Positions 36,522 through 46,222 of a DNA stretch of 64,000 nucleotides are shown here, one piece after another. A program made the translations under genes and the position numbers. Within the stretch, counting starts at the first letter, position 1. Every line of letters begins with the position of its first letter. The DNA is from Solibacillus isronensis (lineage in GTDB: Bacteria; Bacillota; Bacilli; Bacillales_A; Planococcaceae): positions 434,001 through 498,000 of the forward strand of contig NZ_FVZN01000014.1 in the NCBI RefSeq assembly GCF_900168685.1, written 5' to 3'. The notes under the pieces are model-generated. The model searched no databases. It had not been told where the DNA came from and saw only the letters and a list, made by a program, of their open reading frames with translations.

Positions 36522-37067
36522 ATGCCATTATCACCTCTTGATATACATAATAAGGAGTTTACACGTGGATTCCGTGGATATGCAGAAGACGAAGTAAATG
36601 AATTTTTAGATCAGATTATAAAAGATTATGAGATTGTTTTACGCGAGAAAAAAGAGCTCGAAGAAAAGATTAAGATGATGTCGGAACAAATGAATCATTA
36701 CAATTCATTGGAAGACACATTACAGAAATCAATTGTTGTTGCTCAAGAGGCAGCTGGCGAAGTTCGTCGCAATTCCGAAAAAGAAGCAAAGCTCATCGTT
36801 AAAGAAGCTGAAAAGAATGCTGACCGTATTGTAAATGACGCACTGGCAAAAGCGAGAAAAGTGACGATCGAGATTGACGAATTGAAAAAACAGTCAAAAG
36901 TATTCCGCAACAGATTTAAAATGTTAGTGGAAGCACAACTTGATTTACTGAATACAGGCGATTGGGATCAATTACTGGAATATGACGTAGACTTAACGGA
37001 AATTCAAGAAAACAATCGTAAAGAAATCAATGAAGAGAACCAAAATGACGAAAATGCCGTGTATTAG
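36522..37067 (+). CDS. divIVA: Cell division/polarity protein DivIVA
   Basis: 181 residues. The lipid-binding N-terminus MPLSPLDIHNKEFTRGFRGYAEDEVNEFLDQ carries the exposed Phe/Arg pair that senses curved membrane, and the rest is a long coiled coil (about 30-155) ending in an acidic tail. DivIVA marks poles and septa and recruits MinJ and others. AAAGGAGAG precedes the ATG, and a TATAAT-like -10 lies ~40 bp upstream, so it may have its own promoter as well as read-through. Confidence 0.95.
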   Translation: MPLSPLDIHNKEFTRGFRGYAEDEVNEFLDQIIKDYEIVLREKKELEEKIKMMSEQMNHYNSLEDTLQKSIVVAQEAAGEVRRNSEKEAKLIVKEAEKNADRIVNDALAKARKVTIEIDELKKQSKVFRNRFKMLVEAQLDLLNTGDWDQLLEYDVDLTEIQENNRKEINEENQNDENAVY

Positions 37068-37114
37068 TCAACGGTACTTGACATTTTATACAGCCTTTTC
37101 ATATACTGAAAAAT

Positions 37115-37382
37115 AATGAATAGGATGCACTTGCATCAGGCTTTGACGGAGACAGTAAATTTAACATTGTGGTTTAGCGATTCGAGGACGGTGGGAGCTC
37201 GAACAAAGCAAGTTAAATCGAAAATCACTCCTGAGCTAAATAACTGAAATTCGAGTAAGTTATTTCGTAGCACACGACGTTACAGTGTCTAATGAGGCTA
37301 ATTTTATTTAGCGAATTTAGGGTGGTACCACGAGACTAATGCTCCTCGTCCCTTTTTACAGGGATGGAGGGGCTTTTTTGTT
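37115..37382 (+). promoter_or_regulatory. Isoleucine T-box riboswitch ahead of ileS
   Basis: The T-box motif AGGGTGGTACCACG (37319-37332) is followed by a G+C-rich terminator hairpin and T run (37341-37380). The upstream Stem I region contains the likely specifier ATC (Ile) at 37224-37226. Uncharged tRNA-Ile would pair here and prevent termination, turning on ileS and, if read-through occurs, azlCD. Confidence 0.93.
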
Positions 37383-37515
37383 GTTAAAAAAGCTATCAAT
37401 CCTTTAGAGCATTTAAAAATCATGATTCATTTAAGACACTTTCTGGTAAGCGTCTGACCCGGAATGGAAATCAACAATAATCAACACTCGATAAGATCAC
37501 TAGGAGGAATTTACA

Positions 37516-40281
37516 ATGCTAGAGTATAAAGACACATTATTAATGCCGAAAACCGACTTCCCTATGCGCGGCGGTTTACCAACAAAAGAACCGCAAGTTC
37601 AGGCACAATGGGATGAAATGGATATTAACAAATTAGTGCTGGAGCGTACAAAAGATCGTCCTCACTATTTACTGCATGATGGCCCTCCATATGCAAACGG
37701 AGACATCCATATCGGTCACGCATTAAACAAAGTTATCAAAGATATGATTAACCGCCAAAAATCAATGTCAGGTTTCCATGTTCCATATATTCCAGGTTGG
37801 GATACACACGGTTTACCAATTGAGCAGGCATTAACAAATAAAGGTGTTAAGCGTAAAGAAATGTCGGTTGCGGAATTCCGTGAACTATGTGAGAAATACG
37901 CTTATGAACAAATCGAAAACCAAAAAAGCCAATTCCGTCGCCTAGGTGTACGCGGTGACTGGGAAAATCCGTATATCACATTAAAGCCTGAATTCGAAGC
38001 ACGCCAAATTGAAGTGTTCGGGAAAATGGCGGAGAAAGGCTATATTTATAAAGGCTTAAAACCAGTTTATTGGTCTCCATCTTCTGAATCTGCATTGGCA
38101 GAAGCAGAAATCGAATATAAAGATGTTGAATCGTATTCAATTTATGTAGCATTCGGCATTAAAGACAGCAAAGGCGTAGTACCGGCAGATGCTAAATTTG
38201 TTATCTGGACAACAACTCCTTGGACAATTCCGGCAAACTTAGGGATTTCGGTTAACCCTGAATTCACATATGTTGTCGTAGAAACAAACGGCAGCAAATA
38301 TATTGTTGCTAAAGATTTACTGGAAAAATTGTCAACGACATTTGGCTGGGAAGATGTTCAAATTGTTCAGGAAGTACAAGGCGAACAGCTTGATATGATC
38401 GTTGCAGAACACCCAATTTACAAACGTGATTCATTAGTGATGGTTGGCGACCACGTAACTGCTGATGCAGGTACGGGATGTGTACACACAGCACCAGGTC
38501 ACGGTGAAGACGACTATCAGATCGGTAAACGCTATGGTCTGGACATTTTATCACCGGTAGATAACGGTGGCTGCTATACAAATGAAGCACCTGGCTTTGA
38601 AGGATTATTCTATGAAAAAGCAAATCCGGTTGTCATTGAAAAATTAAAAGAAGAAAATGCAGTATTGCATGTTTCTAAATTTACACACTCATACCCGCAT
38701 GACTGGCGTACGAAAAAACCGGTAATTTACCGTGCAACACCACAATGGTTCGCATCTGTTGAAATGTTCCGTGGTGAATTATTGGATGCTGTAACAGCGA
38801 CAGAATTTACACCGGCATGGGGCGAAACACGTCTTTACAATATGATTCGCGACCGCGGTGACTGGGTAATTTCCCGTCAGCGTGCATGGGGTGTACCAAT
38901 TCCGATTTTCTATGCGGAAGATGAAACACCGATCATCACACCAGAAACAATCGCGCATATCTCAAAATTATTCCGTGAACACGGTTCGAATATTTGGTTC
39001 CAGCGTGAAGCAAAAGACTTGTTACCTGAAGGCTTTACACATGAAGGCAGCCCAAACGGCAAGTTTACAAAAGAAAATGACATTATGGACGTATGGTTCG
39101 ACTCAGGATCATCTCACCAAGGTGTGCTTGTAGAGCGCGGACTGAAATATCCTGCAGACCTTTATCTTGAAGGTTCTGACCAGCACCGCGGCTGGTTCAA
39201 CTCATCATTAATCACGTCTGTTGCGATCAATGGGCATGCACCATATAAAGGTTTATTAACACATGGTTTCGTATTGGACGGCGAAGGACGCAAAATGTCT
39301 AAATCGCTTGGCAACACGATTGACCCGATCAAAGTGATGAACCAGTACGGCGCCGATATTATTCGTATGTGGGTAGCATCTGTTGACTATACAGGGGATG
39401 TTCGTATTTCGATGGATATGTTGAAGCAAGTTTCTGAAACATACCGTAAAGTGCGTAATACATTGCGCTTCCTGCACGGAAATGTGACAGACTTCAATGA
39501 AACGACTGACCGTGTCGCTTACGAAGAATTACGTGAAATGGATCAGTATATGTACATGCGCTTACAGGATGTTGTAAAAACAATCCGTGAAGCATATGAC
39601 CGTTATGACTTCTCAACTGTATACACAACTGTGAATAACTTCGTAGCCATCGAGCTTTCTTCATTCTACTTGGATATCGCAAAAGATGTTGTGTATATTG
39701 AAGGAACTGACAACAAAAACCGTCGTGCAATGCAAACGGTTATGTATGATACATTAATGGCATTAGTTAAATTATTAACGCCAATTATTCCACATACGAC
39801 TGAAGAGTTATGGAGCTACATCGAATTCGATGGCAAGCCACAATCTGTACAATTAACAGATTTCCCTGAAGTTGTAGAACAAGCAAACTTTGCAGAACTA
39901 CGTACGAAATGGGTAAAAGTAATCGCAGTACGCAATGAAGTGTTAAAAGCATTGGAAGAAGCGCGTAATGCAAAAACAATCGGTAAATCTCTGGAAGCGA
40001 AAATTTCGGTTTATGCAGACAGTGAAACAGTCGAGTTATTAAATGATGCCAACATCGATTTTGCACAGCTTTCAATTGTATCTCAATTCTTCATCGCAGG
40101 CAGTAAGGAAAATGCACCTGCCAAAAGCTTAGTACTTGATAAAACAGCATTAGTTGTTGAAAAAGCAGACGGTGAAAAATGTGAGCGTTGCTGGACAATT
40201 TCAGAGACAGTCGGCGCAAGCGAAAACCATCCAACACTATGTAAACGTTGTGCGGATGTTGTAGAAAACTATTACGTATAA
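37516..40281 (+). CDS. ileS: Isoleucyl-tRNA synthetase
   Basis: 921 residues, full length for class I IleRS. HIGH (65-68 in DIHIGHAL) and KMSKS (in [11 protein letters not shown]) mark the ATP site. A large editing domain (from about residue 200) removes valine mischarges. The C-terminus has a zinc site with two Cys pairs (CERCW and CKRC). This is the bacterial-type enzyme. It is controlled by the T-box upstream and ends before a moderate hairpin; azlCD follows. Confidence 0.98.
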   Translation: MLEYKDTLLMPKTDFPMRGGLPTKEPQVQAQWDEMDINKLVLERTKDRPHYLLHDGPPYANGDIHIGHALNKVIKDMINRQKSMSGFHVPYIPGWDTHGLPIEQALTNKGVKRKEMSVAEFRELCEKYAYEQIENQKSQFRRLGVRGDWENPYITLKPEFEARQIEVFGKMAEKGYIYKGLKPVYWSPSSESALAEAEIEYKDVESYSIYVAFGIKDSKGVVPADAKFVIWTTTPWTIPANLGISVNPEFTYVVVETNGSKYIVAKDLLEKLSTTFGWEDVQIVQEVQGEQLDMIVAEHPIYKRDSLVMVGDHVTADAGTGCVHTAPGHGEDDYQIGKRYGLDILSPVDNGGCYTNEAPGFEGLFYEKANPVVIEKLKEENAVLHVSKFTHSYPHDWRTKKPVIYRATPQWFASVEMFRGELLDAVTATEFTPAWGETRLYNMIRDRGDWVISRQRAWGVPIPIFYAEDETPIITPETIAHISKLFREHGSNIWFQREAKDLLPEGFTHEGSPNGKFTKENDIMDVWFDSGSSHQGVLVERGLKYPADLYLEGSDQHRGWFNSSLITSVAINGHAPYKGLLTHGFVLDGEGRKMSKSLGNTIDPIKVMNQYGADIIRMWVASVDYTGDVRISMDMLKQVSETYRKVRNTLRFLHGNVTDFNETTDRVAYEELREMDQYMYMRLQDVVKTIREAYDRYDFSTVYTTVNNFVAIELSSFYLDIAKDVVYIEGTDNKNRRAMQTVMYDTLMALVKLLTPIIPHTTEELWSYIEFDGKPQSVQLTDFPEVVEQANFAELRTKWVKVIAVRNEVLKALEEARNAKTIGKSLEAKISVYADSETVELLNDANIDFAQLSIVSQFFIAGSKENAPAKSLVLDKTALVVEKADGEKCERCWTISETVGASENHPTLCKRCADVVENYYV

Positions 40282-40285
40282 AAAT

Positions 40286-40324
40286 TCGGAACGCTGTTGC
40301 CATTTTGGTAATGGCGTTCCTTTA
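40286..40324 (+). terminator. Moderate intrinsic terminator after ileS
   Basis: GGAACGC pairs with GCGTTCC around an inner stem (TTGCCATT / GGTAATGG), followed by TTTATACC. The T run is interrupted, so some read-through into azlC is possible. Confidence 0.6.
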
Positions 40325-40372
40325 TACCTTTTTTACTTTTCCGAAAAATAAAATATTTAGGGGTTGTACATT

Positions 40373-41089
40373 TTGGAACAAATCGAACAAAAGCCATTAA
40401 CTCCTGATACATTTATACAGGGGATAAAAGATTGTGTACCAACATTGCTAGGGTATATTAGCATCGGTCTTGCATTTGGTGTTGTAGGAATTGCATCAGG
40501 GATATCGGTATTGGAAGTATTTTTACTGTCGGTGCTTGTATATGCAGGTTCTGCCCAGTTTATATTTTGCGGATTGTATTTAGCCGGTGCCCCTGTAACA
40601 GCAGTCATAGTCACGATTTTCATCGTCAATTTACGGCACTTGCTGATGTCACTGACAATTGCACCGTACTTCACAAAGTATTCTACGCTGCGTAATATCG
40701 GTTTTGGGACATTGCTGACCGATGAAACATTCGGCGTTTCCGTTGTTGCTGCCGGAAAAGAGGGACGTCTTGGCGGGAAATGGATGGATGGGTTAAACAT
40801 AACGGCCTATACAACTTGGATTGCCGCATGTACGATAGGTGGCATTATCGGGCAATGGCTGCCTGATCCGGAAAAATGGGGACTGGACTATGCTTTAGTG
40901 GCAATGTTTGTCGCGCTGCTTGTTCTGACGCTTGGGAGCATTCCAAAAGAAAAATTAATGCATTACATAAAACTGATTGTCATTATGGTCATCAGCATGT
41001 ACGGGATGCTTTACTTTATGCCGGGGCACTTAGCTGTACTGTTATCGACAATGATCGTTGCAACGATTGGGGTGTTATTGGAAAAATGA
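40373..41089 (+). CDS. azlC: AzlC-family branched-chain amino acid exporter subunit
   Basis: 238 residues from TTG 40373, eight bases after AGGGG; a TTG at 40364 overlaps that site. AzlC (YgaZ-type) proteins have six or more membrane helices; the blocks GYISIGLAFGVVGIASG, YAGSAQFIFCGL and FIVNLRHLLMSLTIAPYF are visible. With AzlD it exports branched-chain amino acids and analogues, as BrnFE does in Corynebacterium. It follows T-box-controlled ileS, which links export to isoleucine. It overlaps azlD by four bases. Confidence 0.88.
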   Translation: MEQIEQKPLTPDTFIQGIKDCVPTLLGYISIGLAFGVVGIASGISVLEVFLLSVLVYAGSAQFIFCGLYLAGAPVTAVIVTIFIVNLRHLLMSLTIAPYFTKYSTLRNIGFGTLLTDETFGVSVVAAGKEGRLGGKWMDGLNITAYTTWIAACTIGGIIGQWLPDPEKWGLDYALVAMFVALLVLTLGSIPKEKLMHYIKLIVIMVISMYGMLYFMPGHLAVLLSTMIVATIGVLLEK

Positions 41090-41412
41090 CAACCTCAGTA
41101 GCGATGGTTTTATTAATTTTAGGTTGTGCTTTAGTAACATGGATTCCTAGAATATTGCCGTTTATATTAGTGAAAAATATGAAGATGCCGAAAATCGTTT
41201 TGCGATGGCTTGCCTACATACCGGTTTGTATATTGTCCGCCCTTGTAATTGAAGGTTTCTTTGAGAAAGAAGAAGCAATCGTTACGGTTCAATGGCTAAA
41301 CGTGATGGCATTTATTCCAACATTATTTGTTGCATTAATCACAAAAAGTTTATCAAAAACAGTAATTGCCGGTGTCGTAACAATGGCGGGACTGCGATTG
41401 ATTGTCGGGTGA
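41086..41412 (+). CDS. azlD: AzlD-family branched-chain amino acid exporter subunit
   Basis: 108 residues with four membrane helices. AzlD is the small partner of AzlC. The pattern WIPRILPFILVKNMKMPKIVLRWLAYIPVCILSALV is typical. The ATG overlaps the azlC stop (ATGA). A hairpin terminator follows. These two genes occupy the place of the small gene ylyA between ileS and lspA in B. subtilis. Confidence 0.88.
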   Translation: MTTSVAMVLLILGCALVTWIPRILPFILVKNMKMPKIVLRWLAYIPVCILSALVIEGFFEKEEAIVTVQWLNVMAFIPTLFVALITKSLSKTVIAGVVTMAGLRLIVG

Positions 41413-41418
41413 AGGTTA

Positions 41419-41460
41419 CAGAGCTTGTTTAGTTAAATTTGACTGAACAAGCTTTTTTGG
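41419..41460 (+). terminator. Intrinsic terminator after azlD
   Basis: AGCTTGTTTAGT and ACTGAACAAGCT pair with one G-U wobble and a loop of about ten bases, followed by six T. Confidence 0.85.
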
Positions 41461-41472
41461 GTTTGATGAAAT

Positions 41473-41812
41473 GTGGAAATTTCTTTGGGGTAAGTAGAAC
41501 ACTATGTATGGGGGAAGTAGGTACTTTTATTGAAAGTAGAAAGCGATGTTTATATTAGCTAATGAAGATTCTGAAGTGGAAAGTTGCTCGTCGAAAGTAG
41601 AATCTTTATTAGGGAATGTAGAACTTTTCATTCTGTAAGTAGAACTTTTGTATTGAAATGTAGAACCTTTCACGTGGAAAGTAGAAGCCGCCACTTTCAT
41701 TAGCTAATGTCGATACGAAAGTAGAAACTTCCTTGAGGTAAGTAGAACTTTTATTACGAAATGTAGAACTTTTCACGTTGAAAGTAGAACAATCGACTTA
41801 AAAAGTAGAAGC
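41473..41812. repeat. Array A: ~17 GTAGAA-type cores on a 21-bp period
   Basis: The 550-bp gap between azlD and lspA holds a repeat of GAAAGTAGAACTTTT-like units. Counting each from its TAG or equivalent trinucleotide, cores lie at 41474 (TGG), 41495, 41518, 41537, 41556 (TTAGCT), 41577 (GTGGAA), 41598, 41619, 41640, 41661, 41682, 41701 (TTAGCT), 41722, 41743, 41764, 41785 and 41806. Twelve of sixteen steps are exactly 21 bp and the rest are 19 or 23. A larger copy repeats after 103 bp (41635 versus 41738). The palindrome ATTAGCTAAT occurs twice (41554, 41699). No frame is open through it. Confidence 0.85.
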
Positions 41813-41962
41813 CGCTGCATCTACTACCTATTATAACCATTTTAGTATAGCCCCTTTAGTGCTTTATTTTCCTTTCTTGTCACTTTTCATGTATTAAAAA
41901 TATCAGATGGTCTGGTATTTATGTTAAAATAGGAAAGATATATCGTAAACGGAGGATTTGCT

Positions 41963-42439
41963 GTGTATAAATATTACGGAATCGCAATAATTGCAGTCAT
42001 TTTGGATCAATGGACAAAGTGGCTCATTGTTAAAAATATGGAATTAGGGGAACGCATCAGTGTATGGGATCCTTGGTTTGGCATCTTATCACATCGTAAC
42101 CGTGGTGCGGCATGGGGCATGTTAGAAGGACAAATGTGGTTGTTCTCACTCGTAACAGTTGCTGTCATTATCGCAATTATTTATTTTAATCATACAGAAG
42201 CAAAGGGTAAGCCACTATTTCATGTAAGCTTAATGCTGTTATTAGGTGGTGCGGTCGGTAACTTTATTGACCGTCTATTCCGAGGAGAAGTAGTTGATTT
42301 TGTCGATGTTTTTATACCGGTAATCAATTATCATTTCCCAATCTTCAATATAGCGGACGCAGCTTTAACAATTGCTGTTGTAATGCTTTTCATTACGATC
42401 ATACTAGAAGAAAAAAAGGATAAGAAAAAGGTGAAATAA
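41963..42439 (+). CDS. lspA: Lipoprotein signal peptidase (signal peptidase II)
   Basis: 158 residues with four membrane helices. LspA cuts the signal peptide before the lipidated Cys of prolipoproteins. Conserved parts are [12 protein letters not shown] near the N-terminus, NRGAAWG, and the catalytic-Asp motifs GNFIDRL...VVDFVDV and [11 protein letters not shown] start seven bases after GGAGG. It shares one base with the rluD start, so the genes are coupled, as with B. subtilis lspA-ylyB. The downstream peptide-binding lipoprotein is one likely substrate. Confidence 0.97.
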   Translation: MYKYYGIAIIAVILDQWTKWLIVKNMELGERISVWDPWFGILSHRNRGAAWGMLEGQMWLFSLVTVAVIIAIIYFNHTEAKGKPLFHVSLMLLLGGAVGNFIDRLFRGEVVDFVDVFIPVINYHFPIFNIADAALTIAVVMLFITIILEEKKDKKKVK

Positions 42440-43341
42440 TGACAGTAGTCACATTAACAATAGAAGAATTTGCAGGGGAACGTATCGATAAGGCGCTTTC
42501 ACAAATGGAAGAATCTTGGTCACGTTCGCAAATTAGTAACTGGCTGGATGAAGAGCGTATTTTAGTAAATGGTGCAGCCGTAAAAGCAAAATATAAAGTA
42601 AAGCAAGGGGACGTTATTGAAGTAACGGTTCCTGAAGTAGAAGATCTGGAAATCGTTCCAGAAGATTTAAATTTGGAAATTGTTTATGAAGATGCCGACG
42701 TATTAGTTGTGAATAAACCGCGTGGAATGGTAGTTCACCCGGCACCAGGCCATACTTCAGGCACATTAGTAAATGGTTTAATGCATCATTGCAAAGACTT
42801 ATCAGGCATTAACGGTGTAGCACGTCCAGGTATCGTACACCGTATTGATAAAGATACGTCAGGTCTATTAATGGTTGCCAAAAATGATGTTGCCCATGAA
42901 AGTCTTGTTAATCAGCTTGTTGAAAAGTCGGTAACACGTAAGTATACGGCTTTAGTACATGGTCATATTGCGCATGAAAAAGGAACAATTGATGCACCGA
43001 TCGGCCGTGACCAAAAAGACCGTCAAAAGCAGGCAGTAGTCGATAAAGGCAAGCATGCGGTTACACATTTCCAAGTAATCGAGCGTTTCGGTGAGTTTAC
43101 TTTAGTAGAGTGCCGTCTTGAAACAGGCCGTACTCACCAAATTCGTGTGCACATGAACTATATCGGTTTCCCGTTAGCAGGCGATCCGAAATACGGTCCA
43201 AGAAAAACAATCGATTTCGGCGGCCAAGTATTACATGCAGGTGTATTAGGATTTATCCACCCTGTAACGAAAGAATATTTAGAGTTTGAATCACCGCTAC
43301 CGGAAGATTTCAAAAAATTATTAGAAGAATTACGCGGGTAA
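42439..43341 (+). CDS. rluD: RluD-family 23S rRNA pseudouridine synthase (YlyB)
   Basis: 300 residues. An N-terminal S4 domain (RIDKALSQMEESWSRSQISNWLDEERILVNG) precedes the RluA-family catalytic domain; the active-site Asp is in HRIDKDTSGLLMVAKN. RluD makes pseudouridines in helix 69 of 23S rRNA in Escherichia coli; the position of the YlyB target is assumed by family. It overlaps lspA by one base. A hairpin and the second repeat array follow. Confidence 0.93.
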   Translation: MTVVTLTIEEFAGERIDKALSQMEESWSRSQISNWLDEERILVNGAAVKAKYKVKQGDVIEVTVPEVEDLEIVPEDLNLEIVYEDADVLVVNKPRGMVVHPAPGHTSGTLVNGLMHHCKDLSGINGVARPGIVHRIDKDTSGLLMVAKNDVAHESLVNQLVEKSVTRKYTALVHGHIAHEKGTIDAPIGRDQKDRQKQAVVDKGKHAVTHFQVIERFGEFTLVECRLETGRTHQIRVHMNYIGFPLAGDPKYGPRKTIDFGGQVLHAGVLGFIHPVTKEYLEFESPLPEDFKKLLEELRG

Positions 43342-43346
43342 TCGCG

Positions 43347-43382
43347 TTGGGCCGTCTCCTTATTGGGGGCGGTTTTTTAATT
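43347..43382 (+). terminator. Probable terminator after rluD
   Basis: GGCCGTCTCC can pair with GGGGGCGGTT through G-U wobbles around TTATT, followed by six T. Confidence 0.6.
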
Positions 43383-43404
43383 TTGGAAGCTTGCTCCGGC
43401 TTTT

Positions 43405-43722
43405 ATTAGAACTGTTGAAACAGATATTAGAAATTATTGCGGCGATATTAGAAGATGTAGAGCTTTTATTAGAAAACGGCAGGAAATGGGTTCGATTTAA
43501 GGTGCTATTATCTGCATGTAGAGGCGTTCAGGTAGACTAGAGTGAATTTATTAGAACATTTTTACGGATATTAGAAAAAGCTTAGGACATATTAGCACAT
43601 GGGGAAACTTTATTAGAAAATCTCGGATACTTATTTGAACAATTGACCATTATATTAGAACATCACACTTTTATTAGAAGATTTTGAAGTATATTAGAAC
43701 ATACGCCACACTTATTAGAAAA
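43405..43722. repeat. Array B: 13 ATTAGAA-type cores on a 21-bp period
   Basis: Between rluD and the pyr leader, TTATTAGAAC-like cores occur with TAG positions 43407, 43428, 43449, 43470 (four units exactly 21 bp apart), a decayed stretch of ~65 bp, then 43552, 43572, 43593 (ATTAGCAC), 43614, 43635 (ATTTGAAC), 43656, 43675, 43695 and 43716. Most steps are 20 or 21 bp. The core differs from array A in the bases before TAGAA (ATTAGAA instead of GTAGAA), but the period and TAGAAC heart are shared. Confidence 0.85.
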
Positions 43723-43802
43723 TACACGCAAATCCAATAACAGAAATAAAATTCAGACTCTTCAAACATTGATTTTCAGTTGTCTGACCTTCATAAAGTT
43801 TA

Positions 43803-43831
43803 TTGACTTATTAAATAATCAGGCCTATACT
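43803..43831 (+). promoter_or_regulatory. Sigma-A promoter of the pyr operon
   Basis: TTGACT (43803-43808), a 17-bp spacer and TATACT (43826-43831). Transcription would start near 43838 and run through the PyrR leader. Confidence 0.85.
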
Positions 43832-43839
43832 GACAACAG

Positions 43840-44052
43840 TGAACTACAGAACTTGACGAGAGCAGGCAGGTAGTCACAGCAAATCAAATCAAATCAATCT
43901 GAATATTGAATATTGTTCACCTTTAATGGCAGTCCAGAGAGGCTGAGAAGGGATAATGTGAAGCAACGGAATTTTTGTGCGCAAAAATACCCGTGTGCAG
44001 TTTTTCAACATGACTTTTCAAACCCTCTAGAACTTTCTAGAGGGTTTTTTGT
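43840..44052 (+). promoter_or_regulatory. PyrR-dependent attenuator 1 (pyrR leader)
   Basis: The PyrR-binding loop sequence CAGTCCAGAGAGGCTGAGAAG lies near 43929-43950. It is followed by a perfect 10-bp terminator hairpin (AACCCTCTAG / CTAGAGGGTT, 44021-44046) and a T run. With UMP bound, PyrR holds the anti-antiterminator and transcription stops before pyrR. Confidence 0.9.
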
Positions 44053-44068
44053 TTGAAACTTACATTGA

Positions 44069-44653
<585 letters not shown>

Positions 44654-44675
44654 GTGAATACAGGGAGAGAACATC

Positions 44676-45974
44676 ATGACGAAAGCAGTATTGGATATTC
44701 ATGAAAAACCTACAGTAGGGCAGCTGATTACATTTAGTTTCCAGCACATGTTTGCCATGTTCGGATCAACAATTTTAGTACCAAAATTAGTCGGGTTAAG
44801 CCCATCCATTGCGCTTTTAACAAGCGGAATTGCGACAATTATCTTTTTGATTATTACACAGTTTAAAGTACCGGCTTACTTAGGTTCATCATTTGCCTTT
44901 ATCTCTCCGATTATATTAGTAGCAGGCTTAACAGAAGCAGGAGTTTCCATCAACCCTGGAAATGCAATGATCGGGGCAATGATGGTCGGGGTTGTATACG
45001 CAGTCGTATCATTATTAATTTGGAAAACAGGCTACAAATGGCTGATGAACATTTTACCGCCGATCGTCGTTGCACCGGTAATCATCGTAATCGGATTAGG
45101 GTTATCAGGCACGGCAGTAGATATGGCGATGAATGTGGACGGCAAATACAGCGGTCTTCACTTCTCGGCAGCATTAGTAACATTAGCTACGGCCATTATT
45201 TTCAACGTATTCTTTAAAAATATTTTAAGCGCGATGCCGATTCTTATGGGAATTGTAGTCGGCTATATATATTCAGTCATCATTGGCATCGTTGATTTCA
45301 CGGCAGTAAAAAATGCGAAGTTCTTCACATTGCCGGACTTTTTAATCCCTGGTGTACACTACGAGTTCCAACTTACAGGAGCAATCTTTATCGGAATGGT
45401 GCCGATCGTCATTGTAACGATTTCAGAACATATCGGTCACCAGCTGGTATTGGGGAAAGTTGTAAACCGTAACTATATTAAAGACCCAGGCTTACATCGT
45501 TCGCTGTTAGGGGACGGTCTTGGAACATTTGCTTCAGCACTGATCGGTGGTCCGCCAAAAACAACATACGGCGAAAACATCGGGGTTCTTGCAATCACAC
45601 GTGTATATTCAGTGTATGTAATTTTAGGGGCAGCAGTTGTTGCCATCGTCGTATCATTCTCAGGTCAGCTGATGGCACTGATTGAAACGATTCCGACAGC
45701 AGTGCTTGGCGGTATTTCAATTTTGTTATTCGGGATCATTGCAGCAAGCGGTTTACGTATGTTAGTGGAAAGCAAAGTGGACTTCGGAAATAACCGAAAC
45801 ATGGTCATTGCATCCGTAATACTGGTAGTCGGAATTGGCGGAGCAGCAATGCGCTTTACAGAAAGCTTTGCGATTGAAGGAATGGCATTAGCATCGATTA
45901 TCGGTGTCATCTTGAATCTTGTATTGCCAGGTCGTGAAGTAACAGAAAAAGATATTTACGAAACAGAAGAATAA
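44676..45974 (+). CDS. pyrP: Uracil permease (PyrP/UraA)
   Basis: 432 residues with about 14 membrane segments, NCS2 family. Conserved parts are the N-terminal SFQHMFAMFGSTILVP and the later EHIGHQLVLG and GGPPKTTYGENIGVLAITRV, which hold the substrate-binding Glu residues. It imports uracil with protons. The second attenuator lies directly downstream, so pyrP can be expressed while the biosynthetic genes are held off. Confidence 0.95.
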   Translation: MTKAVLDIHEKPTVGQLITFSFQHMFAMFGSTILVPKLVGLSPSIALLTSGIATIIFLIITQFKVPAYLGSSFAFISPIILVAGLTEAGVSINPGNAMIGAMMVGVVYAVVSLLIWKTGYKWLMNILPPIVVAPVIIVIGLGLSGTAVDMAMNVDGKYSGLHFSAALVTLATAIIFNVFFKNILSAMPILMGIVVGYIYSVIIGIVDFTAVKNAKFFTLPDFLIPGVHYEFQLTGAIFIGMVPIVIVTISEHIGHQLVLGKVVNRNYIKDPGLHRSLLGDGLGTFASALIGGPPKTTYGENIGVLAITRVYSVYVILGAAVVAIVVSFSGQLMALIETIPTAVLGGISILLFGIIAASGLRMLVESKVDFGNNRNMVIASVILVVGIGGAAMRFTESFAIEGMALASIIGVILNLVLPGREVTEKDIYETEE

Positions 45975-45989
45975 AAAAATATACCTTTT

Positions 45990-46106
45990 AAAGATTGTCC
46001 TGAGAGGCAAGGAAGGGTATGACATGCATGAAAGGATCATCAACAGGATGATGCTCTACCTTGTCACACCCTACAAGCCTCGCTAATGATGATAGCGAGG
46101 CTTATT
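45990..46106 (+). promoter_or_regulatory. PyrR-dependent attenuator 2 (pyrP-pyrB)
   Basis: The PyrR-binding element GTCCTGAGAGGCAAGGAAGG (about 45997-46016) is followed by an 11-bp terminator hairpin (AAGCCTCGCTA / TAGCGAGGCTT, 46075-46103). The T run is short. The layout matches attenuator 1. Confidence 0.88.
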
Positions 46107-46222
46107 TATGACGAGATATTGTATATTTAAACAAAAAGTAGATTAAATATTCATAATGTAATAAAATAATATCAAGCTAGCATTTACGCCGGGGCGTAAT
46201 TGATATAAGCGGAGGTACTCAC

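Noticed and set aside
38309-38623. Minus-strand frames inside ileS
   Set aside because: They lie wholly opposite a highly conserved synthetase and show no family features.
41596-41702. Array A as a decayed heptad-repeat gene (21 bp = 7 codons)
   Set aside because: All six frames meet stops within or soon after one block. The longest open run is about 35 codons without a start or ribosome-binding site.
41473-41812. Array A as a CRISPR array
   Set aside because: The period is 21 bp with cores of about 6-11 bp, and the bases between are similar AT-rich sequence rather than unique spacers of 30 bp or so. No cas genes are present.
43405-43722. Array B as DnaA boxes or an origin
   Set aside because: The cores do not match TTATNCACA, and no dnaA, parAB or replication gene is near.
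44654-44675. A third PyrR attenuator between pyrR and pyrP
   Set aside because: The 22-bp gap has only a ribosome-binding site.
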